Below are positions 12,015 through 25,000 of a DNA stretch of 64,000 nt, in pieces; the first letter of the stretch is position 1, and every line of letters starts with the position of its first letter. The stretch lies in contig JAEMWC010001349.1 of the NCBI GenBank assembly GCA_016490735.1, positions 88,501 to 152,500 on the forward strand. The letters run 5' to 3'. This stretch comes from Pachyseris speciosa. Lineage: Eukaryota; Cnidaria; Anthozoa; Scleractinia; Pachyseridae. The translations under genes and the position numbers were made by a program. The notes beneath the pieces are model-generated. The model was not told where the DNA came from. It did not search any database and worked only from the letters and a program-made list of their open reading frames with translations.

Positions 12015-12402
12015 GGTAAAAAAACGTTTGACAAATTGACAGCAACTACTGATTACTCTGCACAACAGAACTGCAAATTGAACCTTGCACCGTTTACTTG
12101 GGCTTATATAGCTAGACAATGTCTGCTCACTTAGCCAGTAGATTAAGTTGTACTATACAGCAGCTTGGTTTTTCACGTGCACTTATCAAGTTATGAATGG
12201 GGCCTTAATACTCTTGGCCAATGTAAATAACTGTTACAATATGCTAAAGACAACAAAGCCATAATGTTGCGAGCTAAGCTACAACGAGACTATTGATTTT
12301 ACTGGCCTTGGAAACATGACTACACAATAGCAAGATTGATACCAACGCGCCATGAAAGGCTCACTGAGAACGAGATCACGGGAGTCACGTTCCATTAACA
12401 AT

Positions 12403-12426
12403 ATTTTACTGATCTGTCAGTAAAAT
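12403..12426. repeat. Small perfect hairpin
   Basis: ATTTTACTGA-TCTG-TCAGTAAAAT forms a perfect 10-bp stem. It lies upstream of the DIRS-like gag. Role unknown. Confidence 0.4.
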
Positions 12427-12617
12427 GTAATCATATAGAATTCTATTTGCAAGGTTTATTGCCTAAAATTCTCGCTTTATACATAATAAACGTATTCACA
12501 CACTGTACTGCCGAGTACTTCGTGGGAACACGCTTTGATTTTGACAAAGTCGACCCAATTTGTTCTTCTCTTACGTTTCTGTGGATCAACAGCCCTTCAG
12601 AAGATACTGGGTGCAAT

Positions 12618-13030
12618 GATATACCCCCGGAGGGGTACTCCCAGAAAAATTGGGTTGGGGTGTGCGGTCCGCGTCCTGAAACCCTTACCCTACTTCAGAC
12701 CAAAATCTTCGATTTTCCCTACCCTATTTCAGACCTGATCAAAAATTCAATACCCTATTTCAGACCTATTTTACGACATGGTTGGCGTAAACAATTTGAG
12801 AAGGGTGTCTGTTGATGGTCTTATCGCCTAATGATGAAAAAGTAGCTTCTTAAAAAAAAAGTACCCAGTTCAAGTCTAGAGTGCTCAAACCATATCCTAT
12901 TTCAGACCAAAATGGTCAAAATCGATACCCTATTTCAGACCAAAACGACTAAAAAACCATACCCTTTCGGGCCGCACATACCTATATAGCCAATATAAAG
13001 GAGTACCCCCCCCCCCTCCCGGGGATATAC
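12618..13030. repeat. MITE with inverted ends and internal TACCCTATTTCAGACC repeats
   Basis: The left end reads GATATACCCCCGGAGGGGTAC. The right end carries its inverse (GGAGTACCCCC...GGGGATATAC). Inside, the phrase CCCTATTTCAGACC recurs at least five times with AAAATCGAT-like spacers. No coding. Confidence 0.65.
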
Positions 13031-14165
13031 CCTTAGCCTGGCTTGTTTGGCCCGTTGCTGCAACCGAAAACAACGCATTTATCTGGTATTCCGAAGCAAT
13101 AACAGTTCCGAACAAGAAAGCGATCAAAGGCCTGGGATGACGTCACAAATTACACTATTCCCAGACTCTTTTCAACGATTCTACTGCTCGGCCGCGTTTT
13201 GAAAAAGGGCTATTTACCCGCTCTTTAAAAAAAATCGTAAAAAATCGCGGTTTTATCCAAAAGCAACAATTTTTGCGGTATGTTTCTCAGGTATATACAA
13301 ATATTTATTTAAGCCAAAACCAATTTGTGGGTTTATAGGCACTTGAAGTTGGTATCCCGAAACTTTTTCCGAGTTTTGTTCAAAATCGCAAGAAATTGGA
13401 ACGATAATTGAACTCACTAAGGCAAGCAAAAAATCGCGTGTCATAAGAAAGGAGGTTTCCTTGTTACACCAGACGTTTCTGCTCAGGAAGGCTATTTTAG
13501 CTGCACCAGTTTGTTTCGTATCCCGCTCGATCTTCCGTATTTGCACTAGCAATAGGAAGAACCGGCCTTAATCAGTCCTATTTCAACAATTTTCAGATTG
13601 GAACTATATAGAAATCACAACTATTTCGTTTATTTCCTTCATCAAATGATTTCCCTACACGAGACTCATTCAAAAAGCGTAATACATCAATGCAACCAGC
13701 TGCATCTAAATAATAATTTATTACGCAGGCGGCCGATGAATTTGCAAAATCAAATCACCCAGCGCTGCCAATACAATGTTAAAGGCGCACAAAGTGCATC
13801 CGCTATGCCTGCGTCGTGCTAATTTAGCAGTGCAAAGGTCTGCAGTTGAGTTTGGCCAACATTGCAAAACAATTTGCACTTTGAGCGAGTTGTTAAGCGT
13901 ATGAACGCGTTTGGTCCGGGAGGAAAAGGAACGAGTGTCAATATGGAGTGAGACTGGGGAGAGCCGTGAGCGGGTGCTGGAGTTTGAGGTTTTCAGAGCC
14001 GGATTTTTTTGCGAAATCCGTGGCTGTATTCAATTCAACTTGGAGCTGACACGTGTTCAACATCTCTTGAAATTCTGCCCACACGGTCATCTTAGATGAT
14101 CACGGCACAAGTGAACTGAGATGAATATTCCCATACACAAAATCTTGAGCGAGAACCAGTGTCGT
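13031..14165. other. Downstream flank of BYSL, no second gene seen
   Basis: Mixed AT-rich DNA. On the minus strand an AATAAA-type word near 13708-13713 could serve as the bystin polyadenylation signal, with others closer to the stop. No conserved ORF recognised. Confidence 0.35.
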
Positions 14166-16002
14166 CTACATATCCATTGATTCTTCTTCTTCTCTTGACT
14201 TGGAATGAGTCAGCTCACGCCGAACTTCAGCAGTAACCTATCATTAAACATGACAAAGTTAAATCTTTCTTTTTTATTAAACAAGAGAAATAGATATTAC
14301 GTGATTCAGAGAGCTATTTTTACAACCAAAGTTAATGTCAGATCGAGGTGCTAACAGACTGAAAGCTGTTAAGCTGAATTTGGAAGCTGCTTTTGACTTT
14401 CTAAAACCCCAGCAAACAATATTTCATAATCTAGACATCATTCACCAAAGGAAGTACAATTTAAATTCCCGTGTTATGAAACTTTGAGTCATATTTAACC
14501 CAACAAAACATTTTGTCGCAATTAAATAACAAAAACAGGCTGTTCAGGCTTTTTCCAACACATACTGGCCGCCTGCATGGCAGGCGTTTGAAAGAGGAAG
14601 GGGAAATCGGGCGCACGCAAAGCGAGGAGAGCGCGGGGCAAGGGAAGAGGGCAGGACCTGCAGAAAGGCCATTTTTTTAATTTTAATTTCAATCACGGTA
14701 TGTCAATCACGGACTTACTCCGAGTTTCCCTCCCTCGCTTCACGTGTGTGTGCTCGACTTCCCCCTTGCGCCCGTCACGCACGCTAAACACGTAAGCACT
14801 GAAAGGAACGTTTGGTTGCCCTTGCAATAACATCAAATAACGAACTTACAACAAACAGCGGATTGAGACACATACCGGCAGACAATAACACAGAAATTCA
14901 AACAAACCATGCCGAATTAGAATACTTTGCCAAGCAGGTGCATTTCATCGTACGTATCATAATCGTTGTTGAGCATTATCTTGGAAAACTTGACAGGACT
15001 GGGACAAGGGCCGTGAAAAGGGCCGTCCATAAAGGAACCAAGCAAAGATGGCCTTAATTTTCTCCCCTATCAATTACCTGAGCGTGGACGTGCACTCTAC
15101 ATAGTTCCATCAAAGCATCTTTTTGTTCGCTGGAAATATCCTCCTTATATCTAATGACAAAAAAGATTGACAGCTCTAGTTGTTGACCTGTTCCAATGTC
15201 CGTTTTCCGCATATTGTCTTCAGATGCTGAGACGTAATTATCCTTCCCTCGTGAGGAGCTTTTCGGGGGTCTGAACGAAACGCTTATTACCGATGAAACA
15301 TAACAGATTAAGAAAGATTTCAGGCGGTCAGTGGGCGGACCAGTCAAGCTGTTACAAGAGCGGTGAAAAAAGGTGGACTAAATCAATTTAATGGTCAGAC
15401 CTGGACGTTGGCCCAGGAAGGAACTGCGGGTCTCAACCAAGCTCCTCCCATGATATCGAACATGCCTTGTCTTGCCTTATCCTTATCCGCGCCAAGTGGC
15501 GCATAGGGCCTCCAAGGATCAGTGTGGGTTCTTTTATGTCCCCTCGAAATTTTTACGCGTGGAGATGAAGGAGACAAGGCCAACGACTTAAGACTTAACG
15601 AGCCAACAATGTTGGGTGCGTTTGTACGGGCCTCAAGGAGTGCTGGGTACACTATCTGAGGGCTACTAGGATTTGGGAGCTATTCACTCAAGCCGCGAGT
15701 TAATGCCATTAATTTTACCTCTGTACAAATGTGAGCAAACTTTGATGCCATAGCACTGGGAGAGAGCGCTGATCAGATAAAAATCTACAACAAAAATCAC
15801 GTAAAGAATAGATTAGATCATACTTGTGGGGAATTTATTGAAATACCTGCAGCTGAAATAACAACGAGGACGACGACAAAAATATCAACTAAAAGTTACT
15901 GCAAAAATATTGATTAAGCAGCAGAAAGAGTCGGCCACACAATCACAACAGAATGTCTAATTAAGGCAGCTTAGATGAATAGCCTTCGTGTGTCAATAGT
16001 AA

Positions 16003-16050
<48 letters not shown>

Positions 16051-19000
16051 TAATAATGATGTTTATTATGCTTTTGTCAATGTACACATTTTTTTTATTA
16101 CAATCGCCACAGAAAGTTCACTAAGTGGGGGCAGGATGGCCGAGCGGTTAGGGTGATGGATTTTCAATGCGGTAGCCCCGGGTTCAAATCCCACTCTGGC
16201 CGTTAGCTGGTCTTGTTCTGGGTAGTCCCTGGTTCAAGTCCTCGGTCATCCTTGTAAATAGCCAACTGGTTTGCCTCCGGCCAGTTGGGATTCTTATCAT
16301 GTTGAGTTTATTTGAGTTTATTTGTAATGTAAAATTGACACTGAAAAGCCCCGTGGGGACGAGCCAATAAAGTATGTATGTATGTATGTAAGCCAGGCGT
16401 CCGTATAGTAAGGTTCATCAAGCTGAATTTTGACTTACTTTGGAGCCCGGTTTTGGAGCTGAAAGAACTACCGTCGAGCTTTAATTCATCTACACAACCA
16501 TCCATGCAAAGATCAGAGAGAACTTACCGCAGAAAGTGGTACACCACTGCATCTATAACTCTGTATGGTAAGGCGTACTTTTTGTCGAAGAAGTGGCGCA
16601 GAAAAATACTGTTAGCACCTGCGTTAGGAACAATTGTTTTGCACAAATCAAAAATAGTTTCAAACAAAAATAGAACAGTTTTTATTTGTTTTGTTTGTTT
16701 GTTTTTGTTGACCACACCGGCTGATAATCCTCATCTCGAGGGGTTGCTGTATTGGTAAATAAATAAATTAACATGAAGAATGTTGAAATTCACTGTCCGA
16801 TTCAAATACTGGAACTGTTTGGTACAAAACAGACCCTTCAGAGATTAATGCAGGTGGATCCTCAGCGAGTATAAAGGAATGTAAACCCTACCACCATGTG
16901 GCTGGAAATAAAACAATTAGAACAAACATGTGTAAAGTTTAAGACACAACAATAAAAATTGGAGGAAAACCTAGCTAGTGAAGTGAGATCTAATCAGTCA
17001 CCTGAATAGTCCATCTCAGCAATTTTTAACATGGCAGCACTTGCATGAAGAACTGGAATACTTGTCTTTGAAATGAGACTCCCTATGATGATGGCTTCAC
17101 GAAGGGTACATGTTCTTGTCTGTTAATCATAACACACCAAACAGTTTGATCATTTGTCTATTGCGATTGTCTAAGTGGAATTTCTGAACAACACTAAAGT
17201 AGCAACACAGACTGAGGGGAATGATTTGAAAGAATTGTGATGTACAAAATAATTCTTTTTTTTTTTTTTACAGACAGGTGTTACTAACAACAAAATCCAC
17301 AAATCCACTTGTGGAATGTTAAGTCTTGGGAGGGGGGGGGGGGGCTGTTCAGATTTGTACTCTTGATAAATGTTTTGAACATCTTGAGCTTAGGCCGACA
17401 AAAACATTTATGCTAATGAGCTAAGAAGGATTTTCAACTCCCCCATGGCTTAGTAACACATGAATACATTTGGGAAGTTTATGTGTCACAGTATCGCTAC
17501 GAGGGCCGCTTTTTAAAATAATATTTGGCAATGGATTTTGACACTTACTATGTTACAAAATAAACGCACAGAGAAACATAATATAATATACTGTAACTTG
17601 TCATCAAAGGAACATTTTCCAGAAACTTTGGCTCGCATTATTCACATAGGTTAGCAGAAATTCTTGCGAGGATTTTTTATCACCACTTGTTCTCACAATT
17701 TAACATCATTCTATGCTGGGATAAAAATGCATAGGTAATAATTCACTTCTTTACATGATTTCTTTACCTTGGCTAAGCTTTTTTACGAGTAAATAATGGG
17801 AACTTGAATGCCCAGATTAAGTGGCAAATCCACCCCTTTTGCTAATATTGAACACTGTGGTCTTAATTCTCCTTTATGTCATGTCACAACCAATTGATGC
17901 AACAAAATACAACATACCTCGCACAATGGTAACAAAATTCCCTTGAAGAAGGCAGCAGGTTTGAAAAGAGCCTTTTTTAAAGACTGTAAGAAGAAACCAA
18001 ATATTGAAGCCAATTAAAATGAACGTTTAAGTCAGTTCTCTAATTTTGAATTATCATGTGACTTGAACCAAAGATCAACCATTTACTTCTCACCATGTAA
18101 AGATGGTAGTTAAGCCGCTTGTACTCTGCAATATCATCTCTCACTCTTGGAAGCAACACTAAATTGAAGAACCTAAGAAAAAATAATAATGTGAACATTG
18201 GTCAAAGAGAAAAGTGAAATAATTCAATTTCAAGCTCAACTGTAAAGTAGAAAAGTCTATTTCTTCAAAAGGACAGAGAAGAACCCCAATTCCATGTAAG
18301 GTCAGTCAAAACAAAGGCCTGAGAAGCACCTGTCACAATATTGCTATTGCAGCTGTAGAGCTACATGTGTATATTTTGAAGCAGGCATTCCTGCTTTGAA
18401 ATAGCCATCTGAGCTAACTAAGGGCCTCTTCATATGAACCCGATTGACCAGGCTAGCCCGGTTCCCGAGATCTCGCCGCACCCCTAAATGCTTTGTAAAA
18501 ATTTCTACGTGTTCATATGAGATGGCGGGCTAGCCCGGTTGCCGAGATCTCGGTTTTTCCAACCGAGATCTCGGTAACCGGGCTGGAATTTTTGCCATAT
18601 GAACACTCCAACCCGGTTACCGGGATGAAAATGATGCAATGCATTTTCATCAGTAGAACGTACAGTATTTCATTTTGACTTATTTTTTCTTCCATTTATA
18701 GTTCGGAATAATTTCTTTTGATAGTTAAAGTAAAGATAAAGGATTTTGAGGTTTCTAAAACCGATAAAAGTGAAAAATTCTCACCAGACGTGTTCGTTAA
18801 ATTTCATGCATGAATGGTTATGTCACCACTTTTCATGACAGTAACTAGGCTGTAATTTCCCAAGTAAACAGATGTTAAATTCATCCTGCTAACCGAGCCA
18901 GCCCGGTCAACTGGGCTCGTATGAAGAGGCCCTAAAGTACCGGTAGGCAGTGACCTGATGAATTTTTTTAATAATTTGAGTGAAAATACAGACAAAACAG

Positions 19001-22000
19001 ACAGCGGTAAAAAGTAAATTCTGACAAAGTAGGCAGCGATTTTCACTGGTTGCCAGCTTCTAATGAAACCCCTGGATCTGTTATCTCTCCCTCCCTTCAA
19101 ATGAAATACAATTTGCCTGCTGCTACAATGTACAGTGTAGCAACATAAAGTAGTATAATATAGGGTAAAATGAATAAGTTCAGTTCAGTTCAGTTTATTT
19201 TTTGTCACTTTTGTTATTTTAAATTACAAAATAAATAAATTTTAAACTACAAGAGATATTAAATAATCAATAAAAGAAAAGTATAAGGCGAAGCTGCCCA
19301 TATAAAAAGGGAAGAAGAAAATCTTTAGCTTTGTCATGTGGCTAGCAAGATGAAGGCAGTTTAATTTTATCACAATCAAGCATTTCAATGTTCCAGATAA
19401 GATGGGGGTCTCAGGTCAAAACCTCTACAAGGTCAGCTATATGTGCTACATTACTGACAAATCAATACAAAATTTATAATGGTTTGGTGGAAGCAGAGGG
19501 AATTTGAGCCATTGAAATTCCTTGTTAAACCTGCCTTAAAAATGTTCCTGAAACCCTGCATTTACAAGGCTTAATTTGTTTTGATCATCATTTATTTTTG
19601 ACCTGTATGATTACAAAGAAACTGATCATGAGTCAAATTTGAACTCAAAGCAATGAGGTGTCCAGCAGCAGTCCAGTGGGTTGGCTGTCAGTTCATGTAC
19701 AGCTGTATGACGACATTGAACAGAATAAGAAATCATTCAAATACTCAATCACTGGATAAAAATACATGTATTATTCAAAGTACTGATGGAATCACAGGCT
19801 TTTTCACACAGAATCAGTTTCAAATCTAGAAACTCTGTGTTATTATTATAATCACTAAGAAAACTAAGAAATAATTGATTACCACATGATGAGGAATTAC
19901 TTCACTTAGTTTAATTTCAGTTATTTACAAACCTCTGAGCCATTTTAGCATTTAAATTTGACACAAATGTTCTTGTTGCCTGGAACATTGCTGCTGCAGT
20001 CCAATTATCAGGTTCAGTTAAATACAGAACCTGGAAGCAAAATAACATTTTGGGGTTATTAACTAATACATAAGCTTCTATAATGCATGCGCTTTACGTC
20101 ACGTTTACATCTTTGGATATGTTATAAAGAAAATAATGCAAAAAACAAAAAAACAAGAAAAATGTGTAGTTCAATCCATATTTTATTTCATTTTGAACAT
20201 GCACTTAAAAAGCAAACTTTAAGGGTTAGAGTGTTGTCAAATTTCATCAAAAGTCTTCCAGTATGAAAGCTCATGCAAATCTCCAGGACAATTTATAAAA
20301 GAAATAATAAAAAAACTTGTTTCTCATACATTATTGAGTAATAATTTATATTAATTTATAGGTACTTGTGAATTTTTAAGAACACTTGAGAAGTGAAAGA
20401 AGCACTCATCATTCTGTAGGCACTTCTCCCATGTTCTTAAAAATAAGTGCATGCTCGTCATAAATTATGAACTCAACAATGCACTTGGCACATTTTTAAT
20501 TTCTTTCTTAAAGGGAAGTTATGTTTGAGGCAATTTTTTTCAACAGAGATTCAGGATCCACCACCCCACACAGCACAGCATCACACAGTAATTGTACGGC
20601 ACCACATGGCATTGCATCGCATGGCACAGGATAAAATAGCACAGTACAGTATACTATAGTAAAATATGATGCAATACAAGATAGGACAACAATAATTTTT
20701 CTTATTTATAAATAATTAAAGCCTTTCCTCTAATAGGGTTGAGTTAAAAAACAGTGACAAAGCACTTACATCCTCCCAGTTAGTGAGTGATGGAATAACT
20801 TTAAAAGCCTTGGGCAGCTTTCCTGATCTGTATTTAGCCAAGATTTGCCCCACTCTGATGCAAGACAACAAAAAGATTATTAATTTTGTGTTAACTAACA
20901 CGTTTGCTTGCTCAGTGACAATATGGAATAAAGCTTGACCCTACAGTATTTGAGAAAAATAATTATTTGTCTGCTTAAAAATACAGCCACAGTACTAGTC
21001 CAATGTATAAGGATGCCATAATGAAACACCTACCCTTTAAAAACTTCAACTAGTCTTTCATCCATTTGTGGTGCAGCAGTTCTTTCTAATTTAAGACAAA
21101 ACATAATTTTTATGAATAAATCACAACCCCTGGAACACTGCCAAGATTGCTCTACTTTTAATCTGCTGACTATATTCAAATCTGTTTACATTCGCCTTGC
21201 TTCATATGGCAATCATGTCTCCTTTTGGGACAGAATTTGTGACCATCATAGAGAGGTTGTTCAGAGGAAGGTCCAACTCTACAGTGAACAAACTGCATGG
21301 AAGTTGGGCCAAGAAAAAGAAGAACTAAGTCAAACTGTTTTTTCTTTTGTGGGGAGGCAACTATCAAATGGAGAATTGTCATCTTCCTTTTTTTATCATA
21401 CCAGACATCTGGCTGTCAATCTCTGTTTTCTTGTCCTGAATCTTCTCCATAATCACATCAGCTAGAGTTCTCCTGGCTGGAGTGTCTTTTGACATGAACA
21501 TCTCAAATGCATGCTCATCTTCTTTGTCAACCTCCTGCAGAAAAAAAGATAACAAACAAAATGAAAGGAGTGAATGAGGTAAAAAAAATGTTAAATGTTT
21601 ATTGCATTAACATTTGAGAAACATACATGAATTGATGCTGTCTTGAAGGCAAGCAACCCACTCAAAGGCAAAAAAAATGACAATCAGCAGGTTACTTCAC
21701 TCTTTCTAGCCATGAGATGGTATGTAGGGGACATGAAATAAAGTTGTGTACGATATTCCACTGAAGGAAGGATACCACAATATAACAAAGTAAGGACAGA
21801 ACACATCTAAGAGTGAGATGCTCCCCAGCATTCCTTTGCATCCAACAACAATACAACTTAAAAAACTAACCATCATAACTTGGTGAACCACAATAGCCTA
21901 GTGAGATGACAATGACTGATGACTTTTGTTTCAAAAACCTGATTAGTGAAATACAACGTATACACCCATTAAAATCTTGATTGTGTTGATCAATAGATAG

Positions 22001-25000
22001 TCCATAGCCAGAAACTTTTACTTTGGCATGGGCTGCACTTTATCATTGCTGGCTAAAAATCCAAGAAAAGTTGAAATTGCAACCGGAAAGAAAACTTTTA
22101 GCCAAACTGAGGAGGGTTGCACTAGTGAGAGCTAATTGTCTTTGTTTTGACACATTGAGAACTGAAGTACATGTAGACCAGATATATTTATCAGAGATCA
22201 GAAAAGCTTATGTATACCCACATGTTTTTGGAAGAAAGGATAGTGCAATTGTGTAAAGCGAACTACAGGCTGTAAATAATTATGCAATATGTTGAAGCAG
22301 TGCTGATAACCATTACGTTTCATGATGTATGAACGATGGGTAAACAAATGTCTGATGATTTTAAGATGAAGAAATTGTTGTCAATGAAGAGTAGTTTGAT
22401 CACCCTATGCCTGGTTAATTCCCCATATTTGGCTTGCCTGTCGAGAGTTTTCGCACAGCCTGTATAGTGTACATGCAAAAAAACTTGAAATGGAGAAGGA
22501 TAAAGATAGCCTCGTCCGTCCACAACGAAAGCACAAAGGTCTGAAAATTCGCATGCTTTGTTAAAATTGATTGTGTTTCAAATTTAACTTGTTTCACTGA
22601 CAAGCATTGACAGTTATCGCTATGACTCCAATTGTACAGCTTTCCAAACATTGTGCCCCACCCAAGCATGGCATTCACGCTAAAATTTGCAAAGTGCAAC
22701 CCATGACCTATTGAGGTTACTCAACTCACATGACTCTGATGGTGACTTTACTCAATTGGTTAAAACACCAGTGAATGTCACCTCAACCATGTCCTTCTCA
22801 GGACTGAGAACAGTCACACATACACTCTTGAAAAAAACACATCAGGCTAGAATTATTGAAAATTGCATGCATGAATTCTTTTTACATTATACATGTAGTC
22901 TAAAAATTGGTTAAGATGCATAATTTTACGTTGACAGATCCATATGGTTCAAAAGATGGATAAAGGAGAGCTTACACATCAGAGAGAACAAAACCATGAA
23001 TGGGAATGGGGAAGCACACCAGCTATCCCCTATATCGACCCAAGTGATTCCCACCCCCAACAAGGGGAACCACAACATAGTGACATTGTGCACTTTGAGG
23101 TTGTCACAATGAACATCTGATGATTACTTCGCCTGTTGTGAAAAAGATGGTTGACAGCTGTTGAAACTGTCAACATCTAAACTAATTTTTTAGGCTAAAG
23201 AATTCATGTAATCTAAGTCACCCATACAATCCTGCTTCATCAAGTTCTTATAATTTATTATTATTACTTCTGAGTTCCTTCAGACTATATACAATAGATA
23301 TTACACAAGGCTGAGAAGAGTTCCAATGGCTGCCAATTAAACATCATCCATTCAACTTAAAAGCATGGTTGGATGCATGCCTTGCTGCCTAGTGATAAGT
23401 AATTATATGTGACCTCTCAGGTGAAAACATACACTAACGACTGTACGTTCGAACAGCAAAATGCCCGGCTAGTAAATGAATGAGAAACGGATGGCCAAGA
23501 CATTTGACACAGTTATGATGAATGCATGAACGGCTGTTTGTCAAATGTAACGTTGGGTGGCTAAAATGGGCAAACAATGTTTGACTGAACACCAACAATT
23601 TCAACATTATGTGGTTCATTTGGTAGCTTTTTAACGGCTGTGCATGCTTTGTTGGTTGGGATGGCTAAACAATTGATCAATTTTGTTCGCAATGCAAAAA
23701 ATATAATAATCTAAATCAAACATGGCAAACCATTTCAATGCAAAAGTTGAGAGAGTTGGCATCCTGAAATTATTTATAGATCTCCAGTCCAGCGCTTGGT
23801 TTATGCTGGTCTCAGAGGACAAACCATGATTTGTGACATTTAGAACTTTTTTCAGGTCAACTACCAGGCAGACAGCCGGTCATTTAGTGTTTTTAACACC
23901 TTGACTGGTTACTGGCCATATAGCCACAGTGGATCACATTACATGGACAATTTCCACTGTAGGTGACCAGAAGAAAAGTTGGCGTAAATCGATTGGCCAA
24001 TTGGACGAATGAATGTTCATTAGCATTCTGAAAGATTACATTGCATCATTTTTCTGAAATCATGAAGGGAGAAAACAAACAGTAAGTATGAAAATTCGAA
24101 GAGTATATTTAACAAATAAAAAAGCCTTCACCGTGCTTTGTTCTGTTATAAGGCAGGCAAGGAAGTGACAAGAGCACGAACGAAGTAGGAAGTCAGGCAC
24201 GAGCCACAGGCAAGTGCTTCTAACTACTTCTTGAGTGCTCTCTCACTTCCTTGAGTGCCTTATAACAGAACAAAGCACGGTTAAGGATTTTTTATTTGTT
24301 TTATAATAAAGAATTTCTTAATTTCCTCATGCATTCAGCTAAAATTTTCGGAAAACCCTACGAGTGGCGTCAGCTGTGCATTTGTACTCTCATAAGGCAC
24401 GCCAAAACAGACCAGTCACAATCCTTGTTAGAATGGCTCAATACATTTCATTGGTTAAACACAACCAAAGCTGTCAAAATGTCAAACCATCAAAGTTTAG
24501 AAACCATTAAAGTGCAAGTTGTTTTTTAGTCTAAAATCGCGATCAGAAAGCAAATTGTTCCGAGAAATTCGGCGGAATTTTGGCTCATGCATTCGCTAAA
24601 AAAGGCGTAATGATCAAGAGCTAGTTTTAAAGACACTCAGGAGGGTGAATTTTCGAGTGAAAACAAAAATGCAAAAGATTTTATTCGTGAAAAGCTTAAA
24701 ACTTGGATCGCTTGCATGGCGCCCGGCATAGCAGGATTGTGTGGTTGAAACAAAATGATGATTCCATGGCATCTTGCAGTTCACCAAAAAGGGTCACAGA
24801 ACAGTTTACCATTAATGGGAGGAACGAGTAGCTCAAACTTGGAGAACGAAGTTCTTTCTTTAGACAGTCCGTTTGCTATGTTTACCGATGCGTGTTTTTA
24901 AGCGGATGTGTTTTTTCAAGTGATGGAAACCTCTACAATGACAGGTGAATTAAATAAATTTCAGCTTTGAACATTTGGTTTAATTGTTGTTACTTTTTTG

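Larger units (their letters stand above)
7950..12120 (-). mobile_element. DIRS/Ngaro-type tyrosine-recombinase retrotransposon, nearly intact
   Basis: Three large minus-strand frames lie head to tail: gag (10734-12014), RT-RNase H (9117 to about 10900) and tyrosine recombinase (8005-9150). There is no integrase or protease and I see no methyltransferase, which suits Ngaro-like rather than classical DIRS1 elements. RT and recombinase overlap by about 34 bp. Gag and RT overlap in different frames. I could not identify the terminal split repeats, so the limits are those of the coding block. A single indel in the RT is the only obvious lesion, so the insertion is young compared with the LINE fragments. 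Confidence 0.8.

Noticed and set aside
16127..16203. tRNA gene of Leu/Ser type
   Set aside because: A and B boxes are good but the acceptor arm does not pair and a SINE body with a (TATG)n tail follows.
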